In this document: positions 9,851 through 21,632 of the stretch, in pieces
How the letters are laid out: every line of letters starts with the position of its first letter
Position numbering within the stretch: the first letter of the stretch is position 1
The notes under the pieces: model-generated
Seen by the model: only the letters and a program-made list of their open reading frames with translations
Database searches by the model: none
Told to the model about the DNA's origin: nothing
Program-made: the position numbers and the translations under genes
Origin: Closterium sp. NIES-65
Taxonomy: Eukaryota; Streptophyta; Zygnematophyceae; Desmidiales; Closteriaceae
Assembly (NCBI GenBank): GCA_948144175.1
Contig: CANXME010002549.1
Location: 682,001-746,000 of the forward strand
Reading direction: 5' to 3'
Length of the DNA: 64,000 nt

Positions 9851-11081
9851 TGCGTGTCAGGGACAGGAGGAGGACGCGGACGCGGAACACGACTATCAGC
9901 TCGACCGGCGCGAACAGGCGAGGCAGGTCAAGATGCATGCTCATGACGCTCTGTAAGACCCCCGGGCTGCTCAATGTTGGGAGGAGCCGGCAGTAGGGAG
10001 GGTGGCTGTAGCTGCGGCCGGGACTGATCAGGCGGTGGACACAAAAGGGGGGAATTAGGCCAGTAGAAGGCGGGAGACCAAGAACCTGCTGAAGCAGTGG
10101 AACAATGTACGGTCGCGGCTGCACAGCATCAGCACCCCTAGGGGCAGCACCTCCAGCTCCAGGGTCACCAGCTCCAACGCTTGCAGCACCACTAGCTCCA
10201 GCAGCTCCAGTACCTCCAGCAGCTCCAGCTCTGGTAGCACCCCCAGCTCTAGTAGCTCCAGTACCTAGAGCAGCTCCAGCTCCAGTAGCACCCCTATTTC
10301 TAGCAGCTCTAGTACCTCCAGTACGAGCACCTCTGGGACAAGCAGCTCCAGCATCCCCAGAAGCTCAAGCTCTAGCAGCACCCCCAGCTCCAGGAGCTCC
10401 AACACCTCTAGTAGCTCCAGCTCCAGCAGCACCCCAAGCTCCAGCAGCTCCAGTACCTCTAGTACGAGCACCTCCAGGACCAGCGGCTCTAGCACCTCCA
10501 GTAGCTCCAGCGCCTGTAGCACCTCCAGCTTTAGGGCCTCTAGCGGCAGGCCCCTCAGCTCCAGCAGCACCATGCCGGAGACTCCAGCGCCTAGCAAACC
10601 ACTCGCGCGGCTGCAGTGGAGAGAGGGGATCCCGCCGTGACAAGACACCCGAAGGACCTTCAGGCTCAGCAGACTCGGCCTCAGCAGCCCCAGTCTCATC
10701 ACCCCTAGGCTCCGCACGCTCAGGCTCAGCACCCCCAGGCTCCGCACTCTCAGGCTCAGCACCCGCAGGCTCCGCACCCTCAGACTCAGCAACCCCAGGC
10801 TCAGCACCCCCAGGCTCCGCACGCTTAAGCCAAGCACCCCCAGGCTCTGCACACGCAGGCCCAGCACCCCCAGGCCCTGCACCTGCAGGCTCAGCACCCC
10901 CAGACGCAGCACCGCTACCAGCACCAGAGTCGACAGCTACCTCGACAGGCTTAACAGCGTCTACCTGGGACACACCTAAGGGAGCAGGACCCTGAGGGGG
11001 GAGGGGGTCTATCGGAGGAGGACCTGGTAGAAGGGCGGCGGGGGAGGGAGAAGGGTAGTGCGGTAGGGGAAGAGACGGCAA
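9851..11081 (-). pseudogene. Copia IN-RT linker with GAEPG repeats (element D)
   Basis: Minus-strand linker between integrase and RT. The 238-codon frame at 11081-10365 encodes many GGAEPGGAEP-like units, VSQVDAVKPVEV, and the LSPLQPREWFARRW block. It is followed by a Gly/Ala-rich tract and the RPYIVPLLQQVLGL segment in another frame. Repeats of about 15 bp vary in number between elements. I do not know a function; it looks like a low-complexity spacer. Confidence 0.75.
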
Positions 11082-12211
11082 AAGGGAACCAACTCGTCGA
11101 ACGTGATGTCCTGAGAGGGCAGGACACGTCGCGAGGTGGGGTGGTAAAACTGCCAGCCAGGCGCATCAGGGGGAAATCCAAGGAAGACACAGGGAACAGC
11201 GCGGGAGGAGAGCTTGTCCGCGGAAGCATCGCGGACAAAGGCACGACATCCCTAGACTCGGAACACCGACACATCGCCACCCTCTCCCGTCCAACGCAGT
11301 GTTGGGGAGGTCTCCGTCAAGGAGAAACGAGGCCAGAGGTTGAGCTGATGCGCAGCGTACCGGACTGCAAACGGCCATAGGAAATGGGGTGCAGCCGCAT
11401 GGATCATGGAGGTACGAGCGACCTCCATGACTAAGCGAATGCGGCGCTCAGCAACCCCATTCTGTTGCGGAGAGGCCGGAAGCGTGAACGTCTGGCGAAT
11501 GCCCTCCCCGCGACAAAAGTCCTGCAAGAGGTCGGAGGTGAACTCACCACCTCTGTCAGAGTGCAAACGCAGGATGGGAAGGTCCGTCTTGAACCGCTCG
11601 CTGAGCTGGAGACGAACATCGCAGATCTAAGGGACCAAAACATCAGGGACCTCCCCCTTGGTGCGCAAGGGGAAGACCATGGTGTAACACATGTAGTCGT
11701 CGACAACCAGCAGAAAGTTCCGCTTGCGGCCCTGTCTACGGACGCGGGCTGGGCCCCACACGTCCATATGGAGAGTCTGCAGGGGAGCAGTCGTTGGGGG
11801 GAACGTGGAGGAGTGAGGAGCGGCGCGCTGCCGCCCCTTGACACAGGGAAGGCAAGGAGGGGCAGGCGAGGGTTGGAGGGGAGGCGGAGACCTGGGAAGA
11901 CCAGAGTCAAGGAGACGGGAGTGCATGCCACGGAGGCGTGCCACGAAGGGGTGACCAAGGCGGTGGTGCCAAAGGAGCTTCTGGTACGACAGGGCACGAC
12001 ATGAGCAGGGGGCCGCTAGCTGACTTGACGTGGACGCTGACGCAGCTACGTGAGGAGGCGCAGTAGTCAATGTGTACAGACTCGATCCAGGCCAACGTCT
12101 GAACGTGGCCGGGTGCCTGCCGGTCCGGGAGCACGTACATATCGCCACACGCTTTCCTCTACGGGTGAAGGTATCAACCCACTCATCCTGAAGGACGGCG
12201 TTGCTCACCAA
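11082..12211 (-). pseudogene. Copia integrase remnant (element D)
   Basis: Minus-strand integrase. The zinc domain HHRLGHP...CLPCVKG and first catalytic Asp (HMDVWGP) are in the frame 12211-11627. The core HSDRGGEFTSD and QQNGVAERR (second Asp, Glu) are in another frame at 11566-11252. The C-terminal SADKL-like and FDESV parts follow in a third frame. Residue spacing matches the DD35E pattern of its relatives, but frameshifts make it inactive. Confidence 0.88.
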
Positions 12212-12268
12212 GTTCGTAGAGAACGAGGGGAGATGGCGACCTGACAGTGAGCCAGACGGAACTGCCGG

Positions 12269-13756
12269 TCATGGCAGAACAGTGGAGGAACGTGCAAGGA
12301 CTGGGCCCTCAGAGGGGTCAGCCAGAGTGACAGCAACAGGTGCAGAGAGCGGTGTGACTGTGGTACGGTCGCGAAAGAAACAACGGGAAGCACCAGAGTC
12401 AAGTGTGAAGGAGTGCAAGGCTACAGCAGAGGCAGTACTAGAGAGAGCAGACTCACCAGCACCTAGAGCAGCAGACTCACTAGCACCTAGAGTAGAAGCC
12501 TCTATACCTAGGTCTGGCGGCATACACAGGTAACAGTCACCCTCAGCACTAACAGTCAATGTATACATGGCCGAAAGGATAGCATCATAATCAAGAGCAA
12601 AGATGTCCACACCCTGCCTAAGCAGCTCTGCCTAGAAGTGGAGCTCAGTCGCGTCGGGAAACTCTGCGCGAAAGGCGTCGGTAAGACCAGTGAAGCAGCG
12701 GTACTGGGTGTGGAGCTTCCCGCATGTCTGACCAGAGCGGTCACCTGTGCGAATGACATACGGGCAAGGACCTCTACCCCCAGGCGCCCCACGCTGAGCA
12801 AACCACTCACGGAGCTCTTGGGTTGAAAGCTAACGCTGCTGCTGCTGCCTCGGACCACCGCCAAGGCCTCCCCTCTGACTGGTACCACCTCGGCCGCCAC
12901 CACTGCCGCCGCCTCCGCTCCCACTGCCGCCACCACTATCGCCGCCACTACCCCCACTGCCGCCACCACCGCCGCCACCTGCACCTCCACCCCCACCACC
13001 ACTCCCTCCGCCACCTCCGCCCCTTCCACCGCCTCCACCGCCCCCACCACCGCCTCCACCTCTGCCACCCCCACCGCCCCTTCCTCCCCTACCCCTGCCA
13101 CTATGGCGCCTCCTACTAGGGGCAGACGCTGCTCGTACCGCCTCATCACGAAGGTAGTCAACAGCTACAGCAGAGGCGCGGAGGGGACCAGGGAGGAGGG
13201 CGAACACCCCTCAAAGAAGGGAGTGCGAGGAGTGCCACGAGAAGCGCCTACAGCAACTACGCTAGTCTTAGCTGCTAGGAGGTGCTTCTCGAGCAGGTCG
13301 ACAGTGAGGTCTGTGGGGTCAAGGGCGAGAAGGAGGTCCTTGACAGCGCTAAGAGAGTCAGGGAGGCGGTTGACTATGAAGTAGATAGTGATGTACATGG
13401 GAGGAGGGTTCTTGGTGAGAAACTCGGCGGGAAGCGCAGCGCGGAAGCGAGTGTCACTAGTGCGAAGGTGAGTGACAAGGTCGGCTACTGCGGCAAAGGC
13501 GGACAACTCAGGGAACAGGTAGGGCAGGAGAAGGCGGCCTAGAGCAGCAGTGGTTGGGGAGGAGTAATGAGCGACTACAGCATCGTACAATGCTTTCGCA
13601 GTCTTGTGCTGTCCGAAGTGAGCGTGTTCGGCTAACAGCAGGTGGTTGCGAACCGTTTAGGCGAGCAGCAGCATCACGAGTAAGCCACTGTGAGCGAGCT
13701 ACTCTGTCAGCTGTGGCGGCAGAGGCAAGAAAGGTGAGAACACTGAGCGCGGCCAT
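12269..13756 (-). pseudogene. Copia gag and protease remnant (element D)
   Basis: Minus-strand Gag followed by aspartic protease. Gag starts at the ATG 13756-13754 (MAALSVLTF), then jumps to TRDAAARL. Compared with the intact Gag of element N, about 50 residues after residue 10 are deleted. The UBN2-like body is in the frame 13590-13165 (YITIYFIVNRLPDSL, TVDLLEKHLLAAK), then a Gly-rich tract (13130-12850), a Cys/His segment, and DYDAILSAMY. The protease motif LDSGASRCFFRD is near 12400 in frame 12610-12269. Gag is the RNA-packaging shell protein; the protease would mature it. Several frame breaks make it non-functional. Confidence 0.87.
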
Positions 13757-13759
13757 GGC

Positions 13760-14470
13760 GGGCAGAGCAGTCAGGCGCGCTTGCAGTAGAGCAGCACGCA
13801 GGCAGGGCAAAGTAGGGCGGCAGCCAGCAGGGCAGGGCGGCGTGGTGGCGAGCAATGCTGAGGCAAGGCGGCGCGGCGGTGAGCGGCACGCGGGCAAGGC
13901 AGGGCGCGCGGCGGCGGGCGGCGCGCGGGCAAAGCAGGGCACGCGGCAGCGGGCGGCGCGCGGGCATGGCAGGGCACGCTGCGGCGGGCGGCGCGCGGTC
14001 AGAACAGGGTGTGCGGCGGCAGGCAACGCGCGGGCAAGGCAGGGTGCGTGGCGGCAGGCGGCGCGTGGGCAGGGCAGGGCGCGCAGCGGCGGGCGGCGCG
14101 TGGGCAGGGCAGGGCGCGCTACAGCAGGCGGCGCGTGGGTAGGGTAGGGCGCGCTGCAGATGGCGGCGCGTGGGCAGGGCAGGGCGCGCGGCGGCGGGCG
14201 GCGCGCGGGCAAGGCAGGGCGCGCCGTGGCGGGCGGCGCGTGGGCAGGGCAGGACGCGGGCAGAGCAGGGCGCGCGGGCAGGGCAGGGCGCGCTGTGGCG
14301 GGCAACGTGCGGGCAAGGTGGCACGGCGCGGCGCGCGGGCAGGGCAGGGCAGGGCGTGCGTAGGCAGCGCGATGCAGGACAGCTCAAGGCAGCGCGGTGC
14401 TAACACAGCGGCGCAACAGGTGGGGTAGCGCTACTCGGTGGGCCCTAAAAAAAAACGGTCCTAGGCTAGG
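13760..14470 (-). repeat. GC-rich leader minisatellite of element D
   Basis: 5' leader of element D made of degenerate tandem units around GGCGGCGCGCGGGCAAGGCA (plus-strand reading), repeated over roughly 600 bp. The long open frames it produces in several frames on both strands are composition artefacts. The PBS complement 'gctctgatacca' follows at 14475-14486. Confidence 0.85.
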
Positions 14471-14486
14471 ACCTGCTCTGATACCA

Positions 14487-15122
14487 TATCAAAAGTATGA
14501 ACGAGAATGGATTGACTAACAACAGGATGAGCACAAGTACTAACCCTAATTGGGTTGTACCCCATATGGGCTACCCCACTATAGCCTACACAAGATACAG
14601 CATATACCGTAATACCCCGGGTATAAGATCCGGGGGTATTATAAGAATCCCACCCCAAAAAGGGGGGGGGTCTTAACAGTTGGCTACATTTTATAAGACT
14701 CGGGTCTTATCATAAGGTCATGTATACTGCTTGTGTTTTGGAAGCCATACATGTCAACACTATGTGCTCCTTTTAGCATTCAAAGGGAGTATGCACAATG
14801 AAATTCGTTTTTAGCATTTAAGATTTATATACGAAATTGACATGATGATGAGTATATGTGCGTTTGTGACTGGCTGTTACCCCTTGTTAATGAATATTTT
14901 ATGGGACTTGGTGTGGAAAAGGGGAGAAAAGCTATTAGAATTGCATTCATTGCCTATAAAACGACCGATTCTCCAGGGGGAGGGGGGTCTTATATTGTTA
15001 GCCCCCATTTTGGGGGGTATAACAAAAACGACCTATTTAGCGTACCCCCATCCGTATTATAGACCCAGGGGTCTACAACTGGAAGGGGGTCTTATATCCG
15101 GGGTATTACGGTAAGTTTGACA
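14487..15122 (-). repeat. 5' LTR of element D, split by a MITE
   Basis: The LTR copy next to the PBS. Its parts 14487-14606 and 15112-15122 match the intact 3' LTR. The break lies within the string 'cagcatataagtttgaca', with TA duplicated at the two junctions (14605-14606, 15112-15113). The PBS-proximal end reads ATA instead of ACA. Confidence 0.9.
14607..15111. mobile_element. 505-bp MITE (TA target site) inside LTR of element D
   Basis: Non-coding element with terminal inverted repeats starting CCGTAATACCCCGG. The first about 22 bases of the two ends match except for one position. It is flanked by a TA duplication proven by comparison with the empty site in the sister LTR. Subterminal GGTCTTATA-type motifs occur at both ends. 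TA target choice suggests a Tc1/mariner-related (Stowaway-like) or similar superfamily, but the termini are not those of classic Stowaway. It has no coding capacity. Confidence 0.85.
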
Positions 15123-15127
15123 CATCC

Positions 15128-16584
15128 TTACTTCGATTTCTGTATGTGGAGAGAGCTCCTTCTTGATTTTTTTAACGCTTTCACCCCGAAAGTGATTCGT
15201 TCTCGTACCTTTTGAGTGCAATCTTCATCGTAATTTGCGGATGTTATCGCCACACGTTCGATAGGGTAATAATGACAAATCTCATGATCCAGTTTGTTTG
15301 AACAATGGTGTCCAAACATGACGGGAAATCTGCGAGCCGCGTTGACAAACTCACTTGTCGTCCAAACCCGGGAACGTCTTCTAAGGGTGTATTCTTGGCC
15401 TCAGATCTTCCGGTTAAATCGTCATACGACGTTATGGGAAGACACCAGTGGAAAAACCTTATTCTGTCAGTCACGTTCGCTGAAGCTTGTCACTTTCCAA
15501 ATCGGAAGACCCGAAGCTTGAGTCGAAAAACCCGCAGCTCGAGAAAAAATATCGGGATGTCACAAACCCCAGATGACACGAAGCCGGGAATATGCCCTAA
15601 GTCCTGGCTCATGGACTTTGAGAGGCCTGCTGCACATCTCCGCTTCCTCTTATCCGCTTGCACCTTTCCTCCCTCCCCAATCTCATCCCATCTCATCCTC
15701 CCATCCAGGGCTGTCGCTACCAGGGCGTTTGCCCTGTTGGCCCTTGAATTCCAGAGCTAGGTCCCTTGAATTCCAGAGCTAGGTTACTCTTGAATCCTGA
15801 AATTGATGGGTTGCATAATTTATGGCCTGATTCTTAACATGGCTGATTTCGGGCTCGTTCCTTGTGTTTTAAGGGTGGAACTTTGGCGAGCCCTTGGAAA
15901 AAAACAAAATTCAGCTTCCCGACCCCACCCGTCCCCCCCAATCCACCTCTCCCCCGTCCCCACATTTTCCCTATCAACCTGGCCAACCACCTGCCATTTC
16001 CTAAACTGATTCCATCCAACCTAGAAAATTTGGAGTTCTTGGTTGGGGAAAACTCCAACCAACTCAACCTATAACTTCTGCTTGTGCCAATCAGAGTTTG
16101 AGTTCTTTCTCACGGCACATGAATGTTGCTCAAACTAGCAGGCATATTCTAAAGGCAGCCCATATGAAAAACTATGGGATTGGAATGTTTTTAGTGATGT
16201 TAAGCTGGATCAGCTGATTACTGTGAAAATGCTAGAGAACATGTAGAGAAGTGGACAAGATCTTCAATACAGCCAAGGTTAGAATGCCCGCTAAGCGTGA
16301 CTTACTAACAGTACTGACCAGTTTTTGTAAGTTGTGTAGTGTTTGTGGTTATAGTTGTCATATCTGTACTAGAAACGAGGCTTCAGAAATAGGAAAATAT
16401 GCTATAAGTAACAACCTTGGGACTCGACAACGTGAATGGAAAAAAAAAACACAAAAAAAAAACAAAAAACAAAACACGTACGGTCACTGTATCGGGTGTT
16501 CTGACGGGTTCGGTAAGTGAGGTGACAGATTCAGTCACTAACAACATGTAAAAAATCACGTGAATGGTCTCACATATAACTCCC
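15128..16584. other. Spacer without recognisable gene
   Basis: AT-richer DNA between D and F. A 22-bp unit (CCCTTGAATTCCAGAGCTAGGT) occurs twice in tandem at 15741-15784, and an A-rich run lies at 16440-16475. No conserved protein motif was found in any frame. It ends with CTCCC (16580-16584), the target duplication of element F. Confidence 0.5.
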
Positions 16585-16719
16585 TGTCAGAACATTATAG
16601 CTTATATATTTGTGTAGGCTATAGTGGGGTATCCCATAGGGGGTACAACCCAATCAGGGTTTCCTATATGTACTCACTTCATTCATAGTTCATCCATTCT
16701 CGTTCTAGTTTCTTTCACA
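16585..16719 (+). repeat. 5' LTR of element F
   Basis: 135 bp, TGTCAGAACA...TTTCACA, followed by PBS TGGTTTCAGAGC. It differs from the 3' LTR only in the GGGGGTAC/GGGGTAAC block. Confidence 0.94.
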
Positions 16720-16731
16720 TGGTTTCAGAGC

Positions 16732-17760
16732 GGTTACGCTCTCGGCCTGTGGGTACTACTGCTTCCGCTGCTACATGCTCTGTCGCACGCCCCGTGGCGT
16801 GCGACGCATTTTCAATCTCACCGCGCGCTTGCACTTTGGCGCGCGCCTCGGGGCACGCGGCCTCTTTCTTTTCTAGCGCGCCGCCCGTCCCGGCCCCTAG
16901 CCGCCCGCGCGCCGCCCGTCCCGGCCCCTAACCGTACGTGCGCCGCCCGTCCCGGCCCTTAGACGCCCGCGCGCCGCCCGTCCCGGCCCTTAGACGCCCG
17001 CGCGCCGCCCGTCCCGGCCCTTAGCCGCCCGTCCCGGCCCTTAGACGCCCGCGCGCCGCCCGTCCCGGCCCTTAGACGCCCGCGCGCCGCCCGTCCCGGC
17101 CCTTAGCCGCCCGTCCCGGCCCTTAGACGCCCGCGCGCCGCCCGTCCTAGCCCCTAGCCGCCCGCGCGCCGCCCGTCCCGGCCCTTAGCCGCCCGCGCGC
17201 CGCCCTTCCCGACCGCGCGCCGCTGCTCCAGCCCGTCGACGCCCGTGAGCCGCCCGTCCCGGCCCCACACTGCCCGTGCGCCGCCCGTCCCGGCCCCGCG
17301 CCGTCGTCCCGGCCCCCAGTCCGCCCGTGCGCCGCCCGTTCCGGCCCCACGCCGCCCGTGCGCCGCCCGTTCCGGCAGCGCGCCGCCGTCCCGGCCCCAC
17401 GCCGCCCGTGCACCGCCCGTCCCGGCCCCGCGCAGCTGCCCCGGCCCGTCGCCTGCTGCATTACCGAGCCGCCCCCCCCCCACCGAGCCGCCGAGCAGCC
17501 CAGCAGCCGAGCCGTAGCCGAGCCGCTGAGCAGCCCAGCAGCCGAGCCGCAGAGCGGCCGAGCCGCCCGAGCCGCCCGAGCCGCCCGAGCTGCCCGAGCC
17601 GCCCTAGCCGCCCGAGCCACCCGAGCAGCCAAGCCGCCGAGCCGCCCGAGTCGCCCGAGCAGCCGAGCCGCCCGGGTCGCCCGAGCCGCCGAGCCGCAGC
17701 TCCTGCAGTGCCACCGTGCCGCCGAGTCGCCGAGTCGTCGAGCCTGCTCTTCCCACCACT
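16732..17760 (+). repeat. GC-rich leader minisatellite of element F
   Basis: Leader of tandem units such as GCGCGCCGCCCGTCCCGGCC (about 16880-17450), then short GCCGCCCGA-type units encoding Ala/Arg runs (17520-17700). The unit sequence differs from the leaders of D, N and M. Confidence 0.85.
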
Positions 17761-19576
17761 GGTGAGCCCCAGCCTTACTAGCGCGCTGCCTGCAGCTTGT
17801 TTGGCTGCCTGCCTTACTGCTGCTACTCCTGCTCCTGCTTCTACTGGCGGCGGCCAGATGCAGCTCCAACGACGCCCTCGCGCGTCTCTCACACCCCAGC
17901 AGCTTCGTGAGTGGTACGCTCAGGGTAGAGGGTCTCTCAGTTCTGTTCGCTGCTCTTACGTGATTCGCACTGGTGCTCGGACTGGTCAGCCTTGTGGGAC
18001 GCCTAGTCATACACCGTCCCGCTGCTTTGCCCGTCTGAACGACGCCTGGCGTACCGAGTTTGGCGACGAGGCTGAGCTCCCCGACTGGGTGGAGTTGCTT
18101 AGGCGGAGGGTAGATATATTTGCTCTTGACTATGATGCTATTCTCACTGCCATGTATGCATTGCCTACTAGTGCTGACCGTGACGGTCACCTGTGCGTAC
18201 CGCCTGACCCGGGTATAGAGCCTGCTGCTCTAGCTGCTGGTGCGGCTGCTGCTCTTGGTGCTAGTGTGTCTCCTGCTCCAGGTACAGGTGCCGCTGCTGC
18301 TCTAGGTGCTAGTGAGTCTGCTTCCTCAGGTGCGGGTGAGTCTGCTCTCTCAGGTACCGCGTCGGCTCCGGCCTCTCACACCTTCACCCTTGACTCGGGG
18401 GCTTCCCGCTCCTTCTTTCGAGACCGCACCACACTAACGCCGCTTGGTCGGCCAGTTGCAGTCTCTCTGGCAGACCCCTCTGGGGGCCCTGTCCTTGCTC
18501 ACTTCTCCACTGTCCTCCCGTGTCCGGCGGCCCCCTCTGGCACCCTGTCTGGTCTTTACCTCCCCTTGTTCTCCACGAACTTGGTGAGTGGTGCTGACCT
18601 GCAGGATGCGGGGGTTCACCAGTTCACTCCTACGAGTCAGCGGGTGACCCACTGTACAGACGCTCGTACAGGCCGACACCTGACCACGTTTACTCGTCGG
18701 CCAGGGTCGAGCCTATACACACTGACCACTACGTCTCCTCTAGTTACCGAGTCTGGTAGGGTAGCTGCGTCGGGTCAGGTGTTTGCTGCAGCGTCCAGGT
18801 CTGGTCCTGAGTCTGCCCCCTGTTCGTGTCGTCTCCTGTCTCACGAGACTCTCCTCTGGCACCACCGCCTTGGTCACCCCTCTCTGCTTCGGCTCAGAGG
18901 CATGGCCTCTCGTCTTCTTCTTTCTGGTCTCCCCTGGTCCCTCCCTCCCCTTCCTCACGTCCCTGGCCCTACCTGTGTCCCCTGTGTCGATGGGCGCCAG
19001 CGTGCTGCCCCTCACTCCTCCCAGTTTCCTCCGACAGAGGCCCCGTTGCAGACGATTCACATGCACGTGTGGGGCCCAGCCCGCGTCCGTGGACAGGGTC
19101 ACGAGCGCTACTTCCTGCTAGTTGTTGACGACTACTCGCGTTACACCGCAGTCTTCCCCTTGCGCAGCAAGGGTGATGTCACTGAGGTGCTGATCGACTG
19201 GATCCGCGCAGCTCGTCTCCAGCTCAGGCAGAGCTTTGGCTCGGACTTTCCTGTTCTGCGTCTGCACTCGGACAGAGGCGGAGAGTTTTCCTCTGGCCTT
19301 CTGAGAGCCTACTGTCGCGCACGGGGCATCCGACAGACCTTCACGCTTCCGGACTCTCCGCAGCAAAATGGGATTGCTGAGCGCCGCATCGGCATGGTCA
19401 TGGACGTCGCTCGTACGTCTATGATGCATGCGGCTGCCCCCCATTTTCTGTGCCCGTTTGCGGTCAGGTACGCAGCGCATCAGATCAACCTTCACCCCAG
19501 GGTCTCCAGGCCGGAGACCTCCCCAGCCTTGCTGTGGACGGGGAAGGTTGGCGATGCGTCGGCGTTCCTGGTCTGA
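17276..19576 (+). pseudogene. Copia Gag C-terminus, protease and integrase (element F)
   Basis: A 766-codon open frame whose first 190 codons are leader repeat. The first plausible ATG is 17858 (MQLQRRPR). The conserved part starts with LTPQQLREWYAQ, then a Cys/His segment (C..G....G..CG..SHTPSRC) resembling the degenerate zinc knuckle of its relatives, DYDAILTAMYAL, protease LDSGASRSFFRD, integrase zinc domain WHHRLGHPS...CVPCVDG and core motifs WGP, HSDRGGEF and QQNGIAERR. The first integrase Asp position reads HMHVWGP, so the catalytic Asp is replaced by His. It ends at TGA 19574-19576, where relatives read Trp (VWGS). The whole UBN2-like Gag body is missing. Not autonomous. Confidence 0.88.
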
Positions 19577-19859
19577 GGATCTCGGGCGTTTGTCCGCTAC
19601 TTGTCTGCGGACAAACTGTCCCCTCGTGCTGCTCCTTGCGTCTTCCTGGGGTTCCCCCCTGACGCGCCTGGGTGGCAGTAATACCACCCCACCTCTCGCC
19701 GTGTTCTGTCCTCCCAGGACGTCACGTTTGACGAGTCGGTCCCCTACTACCGCCTCTTCCCCTACCGCACTCCGTCCCTCCCCCCGCCCCCACTCTTCCT
19801 TGTACCAGGTCCCCCCCAGGTAGACCCCCTTCCCCCCTCAAGGTCCTGCCCCTTCAGGT

Positions 19860-21593
19860 GTGTCCCAGGTAGACGCAGTCGAGCCTGTCGAGGTCACTGG
19901 TGACTTTGGTGCTGCTGAGGGTGCTGAGCCTGGGGGTACTGGGCCTGGGGGTGCTGAGCCTGGGGGTGCTACGCCTGGAGGTGCTTTGCCTGGGGGTGCC
20001 GGGCCTGGGGGTGCCGAGCCTGGAGGTGCTCCGCCAGGAGGTTCTCCGGGTGCTTCGTCTCGCAGGGAGCCACTCTCTCCACAGGAGCTGCGCGAGTGGT
20101 TTGCCCGGCGCTGGAGCCGTGCTGCTGGTGCGGGAGGTTCTTCGGCTACTGGGGGTTCTGAGCCTAGGGGTGCTGGCCCTGGGGGTGCTGAGCCTGGAGG
20201 TGCTTTGCCTGGGGGTGCTGGACCTGGGGGTGCTTTGCCTGAAGGTTCTCTGCCTGGAGGTTCTCCGGGTGCTTCTTCTCGCCGGGAGCCACTCTCTCCA
20301 CAGGAGCTGCGCGAGTGGTTTGCCCGCCGCTGGAGCCGTGCTGCTGGTGCTGGAGGTTCGTCGGCTACTAAGGGTGCTGCTGTCGCGGGTCCCGGAGGTG
20401 CTCGTCTTGGGATTACTCGAGCTGCTGGGCCTGCAGGTTCGACTCGAGCTGGTGCTGCTGAAAGTGTTGGCGCTGAGACTACCACTGGCGGTCCTGCTGG
20501 GGGTGCTCCTGGTGCTGTTGGAGGTTCTGGAGCTGCTGGAGGTGCTGCTGGGGGTTCTGGAGCTGGTGGAGGTGCTGCTGGAGGTGCTGGAGCTGCTGGA
20601 GGTGCTGCTGGAGCGGGTACTCCTGCTGGGGGTCCTGGTGGTGTCCCTGCTGTTTCTAACGTTGCCACGCGACCTCGACCGTACTTCGTTCCACTCCTGC
20701 AGCAGGTTCTTGGTCTTACACCTTCTACTGGTCCTCCTCCTTTTCCCTTAGAGGGTCCACAGCCTTCCGAATCACAGTCACAGCTACAGCCTGCCTCCCC
20801 TTTGCCCGCTCCTTCTCCCTACGCTGGTCCTAGTGGAGGTCTTACTGAGCGTCGTGAGCCTGCGTCTCGTCCTGCGTCGCCTGTTCGTGCTACGCGCGCT
20901 AGTGGTCGCGGTTCGCGTCAGCGTCCTCCTCCTGTCCCTGGCACGCACCGGATGTCTCTGCGTCCGTCCACTGCTCCTCTGCGTGCCCCTTTGCCTTCTC
21001 CTCCTGCGTTCTCTCTTCCTGCTCTTGCCGACCCGGAGTCGGACTCTCTTCGTGCTGCCAGTCCTACTGTCACGCGTCTCCTTGCTACTGCCGTCACTGA
21101 CACTTCTTTCGAGTCTTCTGCTGCGTCTGCCCTTGTTGCTGAGCTCGTCGACTTTGCTGCTCGCTGTCGACTAGACTACGCTGCTAGTCTCGTCGCTGAG
21201 TCTGAGTCTGTCTGTCCTCTGTCCGTCGGGGGTGAGTGTGCCCTTGGCACGGACGTCGTTGAGGACAGGCAGGAGGAGTTCCAGTGTCTGGGTGCTGCTT
21301 CACCTCATCTCGTCTCCGTACTGCTTACCCCTGAGGGAGACCCGGATGCACTTGACATCCCGACTCCGCGCTCTTACGCGGAGGCGATAGAGGGTCCCTA
21401 CTCCTCTCAGTGGCAGGCAGCTATGGATACAGAGATGGCTTCCTGGAAGTCCACAGGCACCTACGTTGACGCTGTCCCCCCTCCTGGGGCGAACATCGTC
21501 AGTGGTATGTGGATCTTCAGGGTGAAGCGGTCGCCGGGTTCTTCGCCTGTCTTCAAGGCGCGTTACGTGGCTCGTGGCTTCAGTCAGCGGTAG
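19860..21593 (+). pseudogene. Copia linker and RT N-terminal part (element F)
   Basis: A 577-codon open frame continuing the polyprotein after stops around 19575-19682 and a frame change near 19840. It contains two copies of the block LSPQELREWFARRWSRAAGA separated by GAEPG-type repeats (an internal duplication), Gly/Ala-rich repeats, RPYFVPLLQQVLGL, the pre-RT region (TRLLATAVTD, VAELVDF) and the RT start (MWIFRVKR, ARYVARGFSQR). It ends at TAG 21591-21593, where relatives have Gln or His. Confidence 0.87.
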
Positions 21594-21632
21594 GGAGTTG
21601 ACTACTTTCAGACCTTCTCCCCTATCCCGAAG

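Larger units (their letters stand above)
7518..15122 (-). mobile_element. Copia element D, full length, minus strand, with nested MITE
   Basis: Complete LTR retrotransposon in minus orientation, flanked by an exact CATCC duplication (7513-7517 and 15123-15127). Order on the minus strand: 5' LTR (interrupted by a 505-bp MITE), PBS at 14486-14475, GC-rich leader repeat, gag, protease, integrase, linker, RT, RNase H, PPT and 3' LTR. Without the MITE it is about 7.1 kb. All coding domains are present as fragments but broken by many stops and frameshifts. Confidence 0.93.

Noticed and set aside
13760-14380. CRISPR-like or satellite array
   Set aside because: Units are degenerate, contiguous and GC-rich without spacers, and lie exactly in the retroelement leader of a eukaryotic genome.
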